Positions 1 through 12,129 of a DNA stretch of 64,000 bases are shown piece by piece. Within the stretch, counting starts at the first letter, position 1; every line of letters begins with the position of its first letter. Source of the DNA: Cryptomeria japonica (lineage: Eukaryota > Streptophyta > Pinopsida > Cupressales > Cupressaceae). The translations under genes were made by a program, and so were the position numbers. The stretch lies in assembly GCF_030272615.1 (NCBI RefSeq), contig NC_081415.1:623719740-623783739 (forward strand), in the 5' to 3' direction. The notes under the pieces were generated by a model. The model saw nothing but the letters and a program-made list of their open reading frames with translations, ran no database searches and was not told the origin of the DNA.

Positions 1-602
1 ACAACGGAGAGAAGAGTTGTCTATGAGCCTTCGTAAAGGGCCTCAGATGCCTTCTCAAGTAGAGTGACATCATGGACAACATCAAGGTCATCTTCATCAT
101 CATGATCAGTTGTGCGAGTACTAAATGTTTCATAGATCAATGTATTTGTACAACCATCTTCAATTGTGTTTTGTGGCTCATGATCGTCATCTTCCATGGG
201 ATCATTATCTTCAGCTTTGATATTCACACCTCCATGTCCATCCACTTCAAAAACCATATTCTTCGTGTTGTGTTGATCCATATCATGTGCTCTAGGGTGC
301 TCAACCTATATAAAATTGATAAACATAAATAAACCATGACCATGATCTCATCATCAAGTGATTTATTATGTATATAAATTGTTAAAACAATATAATGAGA
401 AACTTACCAATGGATGATAATCATGTCCACCTTCAATGTGACCATGCAGCCTACAATGTTTCTTAGTTGTTTTGATTAGAAGTCTTCTAGTCTTTAACCC
501 CTTACAAATTTTGCAGGGACAATAACATTTTCCATCACCTTTTTTTGAAGTTAGACCATAATCTAGCAATTGTCTCCTTATTTTGTTGTTCGTTGATATT
601 GT
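1..602 (-). pseudogene. CACTA (En/Spm-like) transposase-associated N-terminal fragment, two exons
   Basis: Read on the minus strand, 602..408 is open and carries a cysteine motif CPCKIC followed by KHCRLHGHIEGG, like the transposase-associated domain at the front of plant CACTA transposases. A clean donor (GTAAGT) follows at 407 and an acceptor (TATAG) lies at 306, so the 102-bp intron 306..407 joins HPL to VEHPRAHDMDQHN in frame. The second exon is acidic and reaches LLEKASEALYEGS, which matches the usual conserved step before the main transposase domain. An in-frame TAG at 21..23 follows, and TTLLSV-like coding continues past it to the window edge, so the copy looks inactive. The upstream frame is closed by a stop near 603 and no convincing ATG is seen. 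The family is inferred from motif memory; the splice sites are seen directly. Confidence 0.55.
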
Positions 603-1647
603 CTAACATGGTCTTTCTTCACAGGCAATAAAATCGGGCTATAGAACTAGTTATATAGAAGTTGAAATGTTAGTTATGAAATCATGTTTCAGTATAATAT
701 ACCAAATTAAATTACTTGAACATAGAAATTATCATCATTGAACCAAAACCATTTAACTCTTCTTTTTCATCTCAAAACATATCTAATGGCTTTGTGGTAT
801 GCAATCCTTGTATCATATCTTAAGTTGACTAATGTATAATTGGGGTAATCCATGAGTGTCTAATGTGAATTCATTATCAATGTTGTGAAGTCATCGAGAG
901 TATGGTGATAGTCATTCCTTATAGGATCCTCTCAATACTGTCCAAATCAGTCTAAAAGGAAAGAAACTATCCATTCCCATGCTCATGCATACTTACATGA
1001 CTAATGCTACCCTTGTGTATCCTAAACATTGTAGAGACCTTATCTGACTTTCCTAATCAATGTGGTTGTTGTCCTAATATGAAATACTGAGTTCTACCCT
1101 TGGCTCTGCATCAAACTTCTCACATCATGTTTCTTTAACAAAACACACTAATATGAATTGAGCCAACACCATGAGGATAGAGTCAAGTATCATGGCAATT
1201 AATCATAATATGTGAAGACGGGGTTCACACATAAGTGTTGGCTCTCGACAATGCCACACTTCCAAAATTGTCAGTCTCAAGACTTCTCCTATTGGGTCAA
1301 CACTCATTGATGGCCACAAGGCCAAATCAATGTATCTAGGCTTCAAACTCCTTACTCTAGGCTTGGAGGACCCTACACAACATCTATGAACACTCACTTG
1401 GTATTACAGTAGAAAGATCCTTCCTCTAGAACTTTGTTTGCAATGCACACATCATTGGTAATAATTGTTATGATGGATGGTATATTAGGACGGTAAATAA
1501 AATGCTTATTCTTTTTCCACCCTTTGACACTACAACAAGGTATTTGACTTGGCAGGGTCCCCACACATCACTTCAACAACAAACATTAGGAATTTCAACC
1601 TTTTGCCTTCTCAATGCATTTTTTTTTGTCTTTCATTGGTTTTCTAA

Positions 1648-1671
1648 GTCTGATACATAGGGATATCAGAC
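1648..1671. repeat. 24-bp hairpin, copy 1
   Basis: GTCTGATA, an 8-nt loop (CATAGGGA), then TATCAGAC: a perfect 8-bp stem. A near-identical copy lies 386 bp away. Confidence 0.6.
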
Positions 1672-2033
1672 CTTTCATGGCATCATCACACGCGCCTTCC
1701 AGTATGTAGTCCTTTCATATTTTTGGTTCCTACACACTATGTTGTTGTTAAGTATTGATGCAGTCTTAAGACATCTCATGAATCCATTACATGTCCACAC
1801 TTGGGTTTACAAACACAACTCTGTCAAAACAATATCACTAGTAAAACTATGACTGTGATAATCAATACCCTTAGGACAGTCATAGAAATTTAATCTATTT
1901 CATTTGGTTTTTATCCACAAACCCTTCCGAAGGTTGCATAGGGTCGCCTCACCCCTCTCTCTATCATCAAACACTTCAAAATACCAATCGCTTGGTCTTC
2001 CCACCAAATTATTCACTCTTACTGTCTTTTATT

Positions 2034-2057
2034 GTCTGATACATAGAGATATCAGAC
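2034..2057. repeat. 24-bp hairpin, copy 2
   Basis: Same stem as the copy at 1648, with loop CATAGAGA (one base different). Confidence 0.6.
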
Positions 2058-2726
2058 TGTCCTCATGCCACAACACGTACCAAATCTAATTTGGAGCCCT
2101 ACACACAACATAATATGATACATAACATGAACAAAGGCCTTCCCACACATTTGGGTGAATTTATATGCATGGGAGACCAAACTATACATTATTTACTCTT
2201 GGTAAACACTAGGCAAGGTTTTGACATTTTTTGGAAAAACTATGATATCTTCTTTAAAACACTATGACATTCAATGCCACAAAAAGACAAAATGAAGTTA
2301 ACTCTATAAACTGCAATCTTGTATTTATTTTTAATCGATGCTTTCCTACATTGTTTGATCTTCCATCTTGTTATAAATCTCATCTCTATTATGCTTCGAT
2401 GGATGTCGCATCCTGTTACAAACCTCACATTTTGGCACTTGTAGAAAGGATTTTAGCAAAGATTGTGGAATATGGCTTTTAAATATACCAATTGTCATTC
2501 CATCTTGTGCATATGTCTTTTACATGTAGAAAAAATAATATTGATAAGTAGGCCATATGGTGGATGATAAGTGAAGGATTTTTCATACTAAAGGTGTGGC
2601 ACTAGTGTCTTTGGTACATGAAGGTGACTAGAGGTTGTGGAAGGAGAAATAGTGGAAGTTGGATCTATGGTAGTGGGAGTAGATGTTATTTACGCATGAA
2701 AATGTTAAGCTAATACTCATAAAATA

Positions 2727-2792
2727 GCTAGGAATCCAACTTAAGGCATTCTATTTTTTAATAAATTTCTCTACCATTGAGCTACTACCCCC
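2727..2792 (-). repeat. tRNA-like SINE head or tRNA pseudogene
   Basis: On the minus strand the segment reads GGGGGTAGTAGCTCAATGG then TAGAG. TAGCTCAATGG (2774..2784) fits the Pol III A-box consensus TRGYNNARNGG exactly. About 34 bases further on, GTTGGATTCC (2731..2740) resembles a decayed B box (GGTTCGATTCC). The sequence between cannot fold as a proper anticodon arm, so a SINE head or dead tRNA is likelier than a working tRNA. No target duplication was identified. Confidence 0.45.
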
Positions 2793-3715
2793 TTTCTTAC
2801 CATTCCATTGTTGTCTTGAGTGTAGATTATTTTCAACACCCATTATAAGACACATTATAGGTTCTTGGGGCTCCTAACCTAACCTAACTTTGATAACATT
2901 TTGAGCTACTATGCATGGACTATTTAGGTTACCAAGATATGACCTTCTATTTGTTGTTAGAATGCGATCTATGACTAAGTATTAGAGGATCTTACTAACT
3001 TGGGTATCATGCTTTTATGTGTCTCTTACATGACTCCTAGTAACTATATAAGGATCTTACTAGCCCTAGATCTATGCAAACATTTTAGTCATCTTGTGAT
3101 AGTCAAAGAGGGAAATAGTAATAAGTCTTCATGATGGAAGTCCATTAAAGGTGGTAGTCAACATAGTGAAAAATCCTAATCATGTTTAGAGCAATAGGCA
3201 ACCCTAGGAACAAGAAAAAATAGTCATGTGATAATGCATAGGACAACCTTAATGCCCAAGTTTAGAGAGCATATACAAGATGAATAATGATAGTATACTA
3301 GCAAGGATAAAGACAAGGGTAAGTTCAATGTTAGGTACGTATAAGCATGAATTTCCTAAGTTAGCATTAGAGTATATATCAGCTAGTATGATATACATAT
3401 TTAAATTCAGATTTGTGCATCATTGAATATAAATTAAGATGTTCTTAATCAAGTCAATGACAGTTAATATCATATTAAGTTAAGAAGGTAGATTTTATCT
3501 ATTTATTCAAACAACATTAAAATAACATAAAGTTACCACCAAACATAACATATAATATATATATGCACATAATCTCAAGAATACATAATAAAATCAGATT
3601 TAGATTATGCAAATTATGGTAATTCTGCAAATTCTTATAAGGAATAACAAACTGATTATAATTAAATGACAATAAATTGTTAATGCTGATACAAAGTAAC
3701 ACTAACAGGAAACTT
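2793..3715. other. Non-coding AT-rich spacer
   Basis: No supported gene. The short ORFs lack domains or a plausible start context. Confidence 0.5.
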
Positions 3716-5276
3716 TGATGACAATCTAATACACATCACTATTGAACTTACCCCTGCCTCATATAGCCCTATGTTGGCTAGGCCCCACCATAATTAGAAG
3801 ATCCTAATTACTACTATCCTAAACCTTGCATTGATTGTCACAATTTGACAGTGAGCTGAGTTAGTCCATTAGCGAGTGTAGTCACACAAATCTCTCCAAC
3901 TTAACTAAATAAATATTCGCTATTTATTTGTTTAAAAATCCACTAGCCACCAATTAATTAAATTAATATTTAATTAATTCATCCCCAAACATTCTTCTAT
4001 TAATTAAATAAATTATTCAATTATTTTAATTAATTCATTAAATCAAATTCAAATCAATTAAATAAATAAAATCTATTTATTTAAATGAAATCCCCCTATT
4101 CCTCTTTTAAATAAATTAAATTAAACATTTATTTAAATCATTATCCCCCCCACTTGCATTTTCCTACAAATGCAACTTGCACACATTTATTGAAATAAAT
4201 GAATTTTTATTTTAATAAAATCCTATTTTCCCTCACCCACCAAATCCACTTGCAAAAATCTAATCCCCTTCTAGATTCTTCTAATCCCTTCCTAATTAGC
4301 CTAATCCATCCCCTAATTATTGTCACATTCCTAAGCAAAATGAAGTCACTTCTCAAAGACTCCAAAGTCTTTGAAAAACATTTAATGCTTTGTGTGTTCA
4401 ACAAATTAACCCCCAAAGTCTTCCAAGACCACTAATGGCTCTTACATGACCATTTATGGCTCTTACATAACCATTTATAGTTATTTCAAACTTGTCCCCC
4501 CAAACATTTATTGTTTTGACCATATTCATCCATTTCACATTTGCACAAGAGTTTATCCATTGGATAAAAGCTTTATTCTTTGAATAAAGAGTTTATTCAT
4601 TCAACCAACCTTGACTTTAACTCCCAAGGTCATATCAAGCATTTAATGCTTATTCCCTCCCCTCTCAACCTATCTCACATTGACACTTGTCATCCTGGGA
4701 TTGGGTTGAAAGCCATCACATGGATTTGAAATCATTCAATCCTGACCCTTGTTGAGATTACTCAATCTCAACCATCCATTGCTCCATTTTTCCTATAAAT
4801 AGAGCCCATTTCTTCATAATCCAGATCCTGAAAACTTGTATGCATTTAAGCTATAGGTATTTTAAGAGAGCATTTTTAGCATAATTAACTAATATCTTGT
4901 CTTTTTGATAAAATCAATCATTTTTAGCATCAATAGTATAGTATTAGCTTTTCATTTCACATTTGAAGCACAATACTACAATCTCAATCCTCCATAAGCA
5001 TCCATAGTGCAAAAAGCTGCTAAGAGCTACACTATTTTGGAACTTGGAGAGGAGAGGAACAAGGGAGAAGAAGCCAAGAGCATGTTAGGAGGCATTTGGA
5101 GATGCCTCATCGTATTTACCTTCCTAGTTAGACATTCTATCATGCTTTTGGTATCTCTTTTGATATGCTTGTGTAGGAAAGTGTTTGGTTTATGATTTCT
5201 AACACTAACAACTTGGTTTTTCTTCTTATTTGTGTTGTGTTATCATTGACTAACCTTCCCTTTTTGCAGAGCATCA
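3716..5276 (+). repeat. 5' LTR of the Ty3/gypsy fossil
   Basis: It begins TGATG and ends CATCA, an extended TG...CA inverted terminus, and the primer site follows after two bases. A TATA box (TATAAAT) lies at 4794..4800. The first third is very rich in TTAATTAAAT-type sequence, and two short direct repeats (catttatggctcttacat-type) lie near 4440-4480. With no 3' partner, the start rests on the inverted terminus and the usual geometry. Confidence 0.6.
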
Positions 5277-5278
5277 TT

Positions 5279-5299
5279 TGGTGAACCCGACGTGAATCC
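5279..5299 (+). other. Primer-binding site, tRNA-Trp type
   Basis: The 21 bases starting TGGTGAACCCGACGTGAATC are the reverse complement of the 3' end of plant tRNA-Trp as I recall it (ending TTCACGTCGGGTTCACCA). They start two bases after the LTR's CA. Confidence 0.65.
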
Positions 5300-8110
5300 A
5301 AGCACCAAAAACATACCATTTTTTTATAAACTAACATGTTTGATTATTGAAATTGTCACATAGGTTGCGCTTTAGCACTATTGAACACATTTTAGCGCTA
5401 CCGACACTTTCTCTTTTAGTGCTATTGTTCTTACAATAGCGCTATTGTAAGAGTTTCAGCGCTTTTGAAGTGGGTTTAGCACTTTTGTTGTTATTCTGGC
5501 GCTATCGATAAACTTTTAGCACTTTTGGCTCTCTGTCATTCCTGTTCTTTCAGCGCTTTTGTGTTAAATAGCGCTTCTGTTCAAACACAGACTAGTGCTA
5601 TTGTAACAGAGAGTTGTACAAAAATTCCTTGTAACCAAAAACCAAAAATTTTAGGCTTGTAGAAGCCCACCAAAACATGCGGATTTTTCTAACATATTGT
5701 CTTTCATCCAAGTTCTAATCTTTTTGTGTAGGGGAAGGAGTTAGTTTAGATGCTTTAAAAGTTTCTTCTTTTTTTACTTTCTTTTAAAAAAAGTTGGTTA
5801 AAAAGAATCCTTTTTTCCTTCTTGCACAAGTTAAAATAAACCTCACATTTTATTTTGGAGTGCATAAAATGAACCTCAAATTTGTTTTTGGTGCTTAAAA
5901 AGAAAATTCATCTTTCTCTATTGCAAGGTAAAAAGAACAACAACTTCAAAATTTTTGCTTTCATTGCAAGTTAGGGATACATTTTGTTTTGGTGCTTAAA
6001 ATCAACAAGACAAATTTTCTTTCTCGCATCAAACTTAAAAATCACAAACCACACTTCAATTTTTGGGCAAATAAAAAGAACAATCCACTTGTTTTGGTTT
6101 TTGCAAAAACAAATTTTACTTCAAGCAAACGTGTTTTTCATTAAGTTGACCAGGATTTCCGAATTCTAGATTACAAAACACATTGCCTTTGAAGTTAAAA
6201 AGAACACCATGGCTGTTGGAGCAACATCTCCAAATAATTAGATCACATTTGAAATGGTGGATTAAAAAGAACAAGTGTCTTTCGTACTTGGCACACTTGT
6301 GCAAAAAGTCAGTCGAGTGGTCCTACCTCTAGCACACACTATCCTCTCCCTTGGCTTTCATGGTCCTAGGTGCAAGAGAAAAGTGTTAGTAACATTCAAA
6401 TTTTTTATCTTTTTAAGAGAGGCCTGCCAAGGGATCGATACTCTTGGGAACGACCTCGAGCAGTAAATCCTTCGAGCCGCTATAGAAATCAGGTGAGAGT
6501 GAAAGCTGTAGCCTTGGGTATAGATGTTCCTACAGTGTAACTAGCCGAAAGGACAAATGGGCCCCACCACCAGTTACAAGGCTCTTAAGTGAGTCACTGT
6601 AGAATGAACTTATGTCCAAAAACATCGAACATGACTAAACACCTTTAAGTAGTAGCCCACCCATTCTATTGATTGAGGATATTTGCGATATAATTTAGTG
6701 CAAGAGCATAGATGGTTTTGCTCCCAAGATACTCACCATACATATTTCCTTGAGTAGAAACATAGCTTTTTGAAAAGTCGCTTGTGGCTTGATAAAAGTG
6801 GTGACTCCCCCATCATAGGGATCATCTATTTGTTATACTCGTGCAAGACTTAGTATATCACATCCTTACCTGCCACGGCGGGATTCATAAGGTATGTAGT
6901 ACCAAAGTCGAAGAAATATCAAGATGTGGGCTAAATTTATCACAACTGGCCATTTGACCTTAGGGATAAAAAGTGTTTGAAGTGTGTTCGTTTTAAAGAC
7001 CAAGTACAAATTGAGCCGACTTCAGGCTTTGAAAATACACCTTAAAATACATCTAAAGGAAGGGTCATATACAAGTCCAAGGATTGGGTTGATCTAGACC
7101 CACACTCATTTGTGCCTTTTTAGGCAACATTCTTGTGTTTGTGTGCTTGCTTTGTTTTCTTGTCAAAGAAACATCGAAAGAAGATCACATCAAAAACAAA
7201 GTATTCATCTAACCAAACATTTTTCAAAACAAACAAACACATCAAAAACAAAGTGCAAACAACAAGGAATCAAATTTTATGACCATTCTTCACATCTTGC
7301 GAAAGAAGAAGCGTCATCAGAATATCAACTTGAAAAGAAGACCATTAAGCTCAAAGGCTTTGATCAAAAGGAGGAAATTCTTCTATATTAATAGACAAAT
7401 CTTTGTCTCACATAGAGTCTGTCTACATCGTATGTGTCTCTACCTTCAAGGCAAAACAAACGAATTTGATTTCGAATCATTGAACCGCAGAGCTTTTATC
7501 AATATAGAGCTCTGAGTTATCACAAAAACCAAGGAGGAAAGATTAATCCCAACTTCTTCCCAAACATCTGTATCACATACAACATAGCTCGAGACATACC
7601 ACCAACACCCGAAAGGGAAGAGATAGAGTTTGTCCCATTTATAACACAAAGTTTTTATTGAAGTTGAAAACATTTCATCCATCATCTTTTTCATACATCA
7701 TCACTTCATCATCAATCCATCCCAACTCTCAAAACATTAAGAGGTTCTTGTCCCAAGTTCTCTTTTAGATATTGCTTGAAATCAAACACATCACATCACT
7801 TTTTAGATTGTTTCTACATCTAGGATAAGCTCATCCTAAGAGACACATCTACGCAAGTTAAAACTAGTCCATGAGTGAATCCTCTCATTACTAGGTAGTT
7901 AAATCTGTAACACATCTCAGATTTCTCTACACCTTATCACATCAAATCTTATCAAAACAAACAAGCAATTCAAAGAAGGAATTTCGGTTACATCCACCTT
8001 AAAGGTGCTAGAGATCCACGTGCAACACAATTCACCAACCATCAATCTCTCATTTCAACAAAAACTCATCATCATTTTCACATAGCTTCAACAACAAGCT
8101 TATAAACAAA
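5300..8110 (+). other. Long untranslated leader of the gypsy fossil
   Basis: About 2.8 kb lie between the primer site and gag with no domain-bearing frame. From about 5365 to 5600 the motif AGCGCT, or its variants AGCACT and AGTGCT followed by ATTG or TTTT, recurs roughly a dozen times. From about 5800 to 6270 a looser repeat built on AAAAAGAAC recurs. Long leaders are known in plant gypsy elements. Confidence 0.55.
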
Positions 8111-9600
8111 ATGGCCCAAACCCGATCACAGTCCAGGCAACGAGAAATAGAAAGGGAAGAAGAAGAAGAGGAAAATCTCAATGAATTTCAAGAAGCACTT
8201 GGAGGAAATGCAGATGACGAAACCCAAGTACTCCTACCCCTACAACAATAGAAAGGGCTCAGCATAACCCTCTCTTTAACAGATTGTTTGACGAAATACT
8301 CAGGAGCAATGCAGATGCTCACTTCTTAAGACTCGCTCAAGAAGGAGCAAAACTCCCCTCTGACTTTGATCTTGCCCAATTAAGACAAGCATCAAAAAGA
8401 CAAATTCACCATGAAGAGGAAAGAGGTAGAGATCCCATCAGATATAACATTCCTCAAGGTAATCCACCACCTCCTCCTCCTCGAAATGAAATGGAGATGT
8501 TGCGGCAACAAGTCGAGAATCTCACCCAACAACTTCATAGTGGTGTCAAGATTAACCAATTCTCACTCAATGACATCTGTCCCTATCCTTTTGATAGGAA
8601 TCTTTACATGCCACCCTTTCCATGAGGATTCGAAACACCCAAATTTGAAAAATATAGAGGAAAGGGGGATCCCCGCGATCATGTTTGAGAATTTCATTCC
8701 GCTTGTCTTGAAGTGGCATATGAAGACACCTACCTAATGCGCCTTTTTCCCCAAAGCTTGGGAGGAACAACCACATCATGGTTTTCCTGACTACCAGGTG
8801 GCATTAGAACATTTGAGGAACTCATCCAGAAGTTCCTAGCTCATTACTCTTATAACATTGAACGCGACATCACCATGGCTGATCTGTGCAACACCAAACA
8901 AAAACCAGGTGAACAATTCTCAGTATTCCTGCAACGATGGCGTCAAATGTCTAGCAGATGTTCTCTTCAGTTACTTGAACGAGAACTAGTGGAAATATTC
9001 ATTTCCAACTTAAACGAAGAAATAGAATTTCACCTAGATGTCAAAGACATAGACTCTTTTAATGATATGATCACCAAGGGTTTAAAATGTGAACGGGCAC
9101 TCATCAAAAAAGGACTCATCAAAATCTTTAATGAACCAAAAGATGGTCGTCGCCTGCGCTTCAATAGTGATAAACCAAGCTTCTGGAATAAAAACAAGAA
9201 TATCGTCAACGATGGGGTTGTGGATGCCCGGACTATCCAAAATGCACAACCTGTGGTTCGGTTTGCAGGACAAAATCCTCCACCTCAAAACAACACAAAT
9301 GTTCCTTCTAATCAAGGTCGCATCACATCTCACGATGAACCTAGACCTCGTCAGCAAAAACAAAAACGAACATACACTCCCTTAGGGGAACCCATTGAAA
9401 CAGTATTGCGACAACTCATTTCTCAAAATTTGGTCACTCTACCTAAACTATCAAACTATGAGCCTCAGGTCAAACCGACATGGTGGAAAGATACTGAACA
9501 CTGTGAATTCCATCAAGGAAGAGGACACAAGACAAGTAATTGTCACCGATTAAAAGATCTTATTCAGGATCTTATTGACTGAGGAGAAATTGAAATTGAA
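8111..9600 (+). pseudogene. Gag region of the Ty3/gypsy fossil
   Basis: It starts with ATG (MAQTRSQSRQREIEREEEEE). A retrotransposon Gag-type domain spans about 8640-9080, with the typical DLCNTKQKPGEQFSVFLQRW and SSRCSLQL stretches. A cysteine/histidine cluster, CEFHQGRGHKTSNC (about 9503-9545), takes the place of a zinc knuckle. The product would form the particle core. The region is broken in more than one place and is treated as a fossil. Confidence 0.7.
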
Positions 9601-10079
9601 GGACATGACCCAAAAACAACAAATAATGATCATTTAATGTTCAAAAATCCACTTCCATCACAAGATCAAAGGGGTCCTTCCACTTCCAGGCGAGGCACTG
9701 ATACCACTGATTATACACAGGCTGCGTATAATTACACTGTCAATCATCTGTATGATGCCAATGAACAAGTTGCAACTATAACCTTCAAAAATACCAACTC
9801 AAATTGCAATGTTGTTACGCGTCACGGCAAAGTTACCATAAAAGAAGCTCCACAAGGCACCACCTCCATCCCAAAATAGTACAATCTTGTGGAACAATTA
9901 GACAAAATGCCTGCGCTTATATCCATTTTAGAGCTATTGCACCTATCGCCATCCCATAAAACTATCTTGGATCAAGCACTCCAAGAGGCGTCAGTCCCTA
10001 CAAATCTGAATACAGACCAATTTCAAGCCATGGTTGGAAGTCTAAAGTCATCACCTTGTCTCACTTTTTCTGAAAGTGA

Positions 10080-10200
10080 CAACTCTTCCTTCCAGCAACC
10101 TCATAACGCCTCACTCCACATCAAAGGATTTATTAACCAGCATAGGATCAAGCGAGTTTTGATCGATAATGGAGCAGGCCTGAATATTTGTACACTATAG
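10080..10200 (+). pseudogene. Retropepsin-like protease segment of the gypsy fossil
   Basis: HIKGFINQHRIKRVLIDNGA is followed by GLNICTL. This matches the flap-like lead-in and the D-x-G-A active-site motif (here DNGA) of plant gypsy aspartic proteases. Confidence 0.65.
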
Positions 10201-10856
10201 TTGGTCACATCATTGGGATATGCAATAGAATCAGTGGATCCCCGTAAGAAGATCACAATCAAAGCCTATGATGATGCGGAACGTTCCTCCAAAGGAGCTA
10301 TGGTACTACCAATCCGAGTGGGCCCTATGGTAAAGCACATCATCTGTCAGGTTCTAGACCTTGGATACATACCATGCAAGCCGTTCCATCTACCTACCAT
10401 CAATGTATCAAGTTCCCACATAACGGTGTAGAGATCACAATCCCGGGCGATGCAAATCCCTTTGCATATTGCCATAATATCAGCCATCAACCAGAGATTA
10501 CCGTTCCTAATAATAGAGAAGCCTTTTCTTCTACATCATATATAAGTCCCGCCTCTCTTGCCAGTTTAAACACCACTATACCAAAGCAAGAAAAGCTTAA
10601 AATGAAGATAACAAAGGAAGGTCCTGGGGAATACAACTTGAGTCAACTCTTTTGTGTGGGACAAATGCCCACTTCTCCTAGAACACATGGTAAACCACAG
10701 CAGATACTCCAACAACCACTAATCATGCCAGCATGTGCTTTGACGCCTTTCATCCTTGGAAAGAGTCAAGAAGAAGAAACCCAACATGAGGACTTAGCAG
10801 ATTAGATCTATAAAGATCCCATCACCACTGATATACCGCAAGTTAAACTTCCTACG

Positions 10857-10994
10857 GATCAGTATGGAAAAGGTCTCCTCATTATGCAAAGAATGGGGTA
10901 TGATGGTCAAAGTGCTTTGGGATATTGCAAACAAGGACGACATGAACCTCTGCTACCGGAATTCAAGCCCAAAGGTAACACAGGCCTCGGTTTT
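10857..10994 (+). pseudogene. G-patch-like segment after the protease of the gypsy fossil
   Basis: The frame reads DQYGKGLLIMQRMGYDGQSA, then LGYCKQGRHEPLLP, then NTGLGF. Regularly spaced glycines, an aromatic-G pair and a closing GLGF/GLGY are the marks of the G-patch (D111) RNA-binding motif. A G-patch behind a retroviral protease is known from betaretroviruses and is annotated in some plant retroelements. Confidence 0.5.
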
Positions 10995-11039
10995 GAAAAA
11001 GAGATCTTTCCTAAGCTCAGATTCAAAGGAAAACCCAAC

Positions 11040-11420
11040 AAACCATTTTGTCCACCTACTGCAAAGAGGACACCTTTCATAATCAAAGCAGCCTCAAGCA
11101 CCATCCTGACTGCCCCATCGAGGCTCACAACTCCAACACAACCATCTACAATACCAATCATCCCACCAATCAAACCAGTAATCCCACTAATGCCAATCAT
11201 CCCACCAATCGAACCCATAATCCCATCAGTAGCAGCAACTATATCAGAACCCACAGCAGCATCTATGGTACCAGTAGTTCCCGCAGAAGCCACTGAGTCA
11301 ACACTGCCGATACTTCCTATGCCAGATTCTTTTATCCCCATCAAACTTCCTGTAGCACCGATCACTACAAAGGTACATCAACCAATCACACCTGTAGTGT
11401 TTAACTCAAAAAACATCCCA
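11040..11420 (+). other. Proline/isoleucine-rich low-complexity stretch of the gypsy fossil
   Basis: The frame holds repeated IPIIPPI, VIPLMPIIPPI and EPIIPSV units between the G-patch-like segment and the pre-RT region. It is probably a disordered linker in the polyprotein. Confidence 0.5.
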
Positions 11421-12129
11421 GTATGGTATAGTAATCGAATGCTGGAAAGTGACTCAAAGACTGACTCACATGAGTAGGAATTTGATTCTGTACAACTTAA
11501 CACTTCAGATGAGGAAGACACATCACCACCTCCACCATGTAAAGGCATCCCTGTTTACGAAGAAGCACAGATAAAGACCACTTGGGTTCCTGAACTGGAA
11601 ACATCTTCCACAAACCCTACGTCTCATCCTACGCCTGATTCTGACAGGGAGAGTACCATCAACGACCTTCACCATAACGTCTTAACACTCACTAATACAT
11701 CTAACGCACTTAACCTAATCGATGAAGTAATGCCCATTATCCACCCTGAACTCATCGAATGGAACCAACCAAATCCCCCATGTCTTGACCTCTTCCAAAA
11801 CGATGAGGCCATCATTGACTTTTTGGAATTAAGAGATAATCTACCAAGTGGGGATCACAAAGTTGGATTTGCCATTGAACTTAATAGCGCAGCATACTTC
11901 GGGGCAGATGCCAAACCTTTCAGCTGCAAAAATATAACAATAAAACATGGATCTTCCAGTGAAAACCACACTGTGGCACTGTTTGATTCAACAAAAGTAA
12001 AAAGAAAGAGCGTATCCAATGGTGAAAACCTCTCTGAGGCGCCTGAGGATGAAGGGTTTGACATTCTCCCTGATAGTACACAACAGGAACGATCAACGAT
12101 TCTCATTGAGGAAACCAAAGAATACAATG

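Larger units (their letters stand above)
603..2726. other. Non-coding spacer, possibly decayed transposon interior
   Basis: No open frame here has recognisable domains; the small ORFs look random. Two copies of a 24-bp hairpin (stem GTCTGATA/TATCAGAC) occur at 1648..1671 and 2034..2057. They suggest a degraded repeated element, perhaps the 5' non-coding part of the neighbouring CACTA copy. Confidence 0.4.

Noticed and set aside
72-332. 86-residue plus-strand frame at the left edge
   Set aside because: It is the reverse of the spliced CACTA coding sequence and has no domain.
1203-1397. Minus-strand 64-residue frame
   Set aside because: No domain, no promoter or splice context, and the surrounding sequence is non-coding in character.
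4207-4416. Overlapping plus and minus frames in the gypsy LTR
   Set aside because: They are within the LTR's non-coding sequence.
10907-11365. 152-residue minus-strand frame rich in Gly and Ile
   Set aside because: It is the mirror of the repetitive Pro/Ile-rich gypsy segment; the repeat keeps both strands open.
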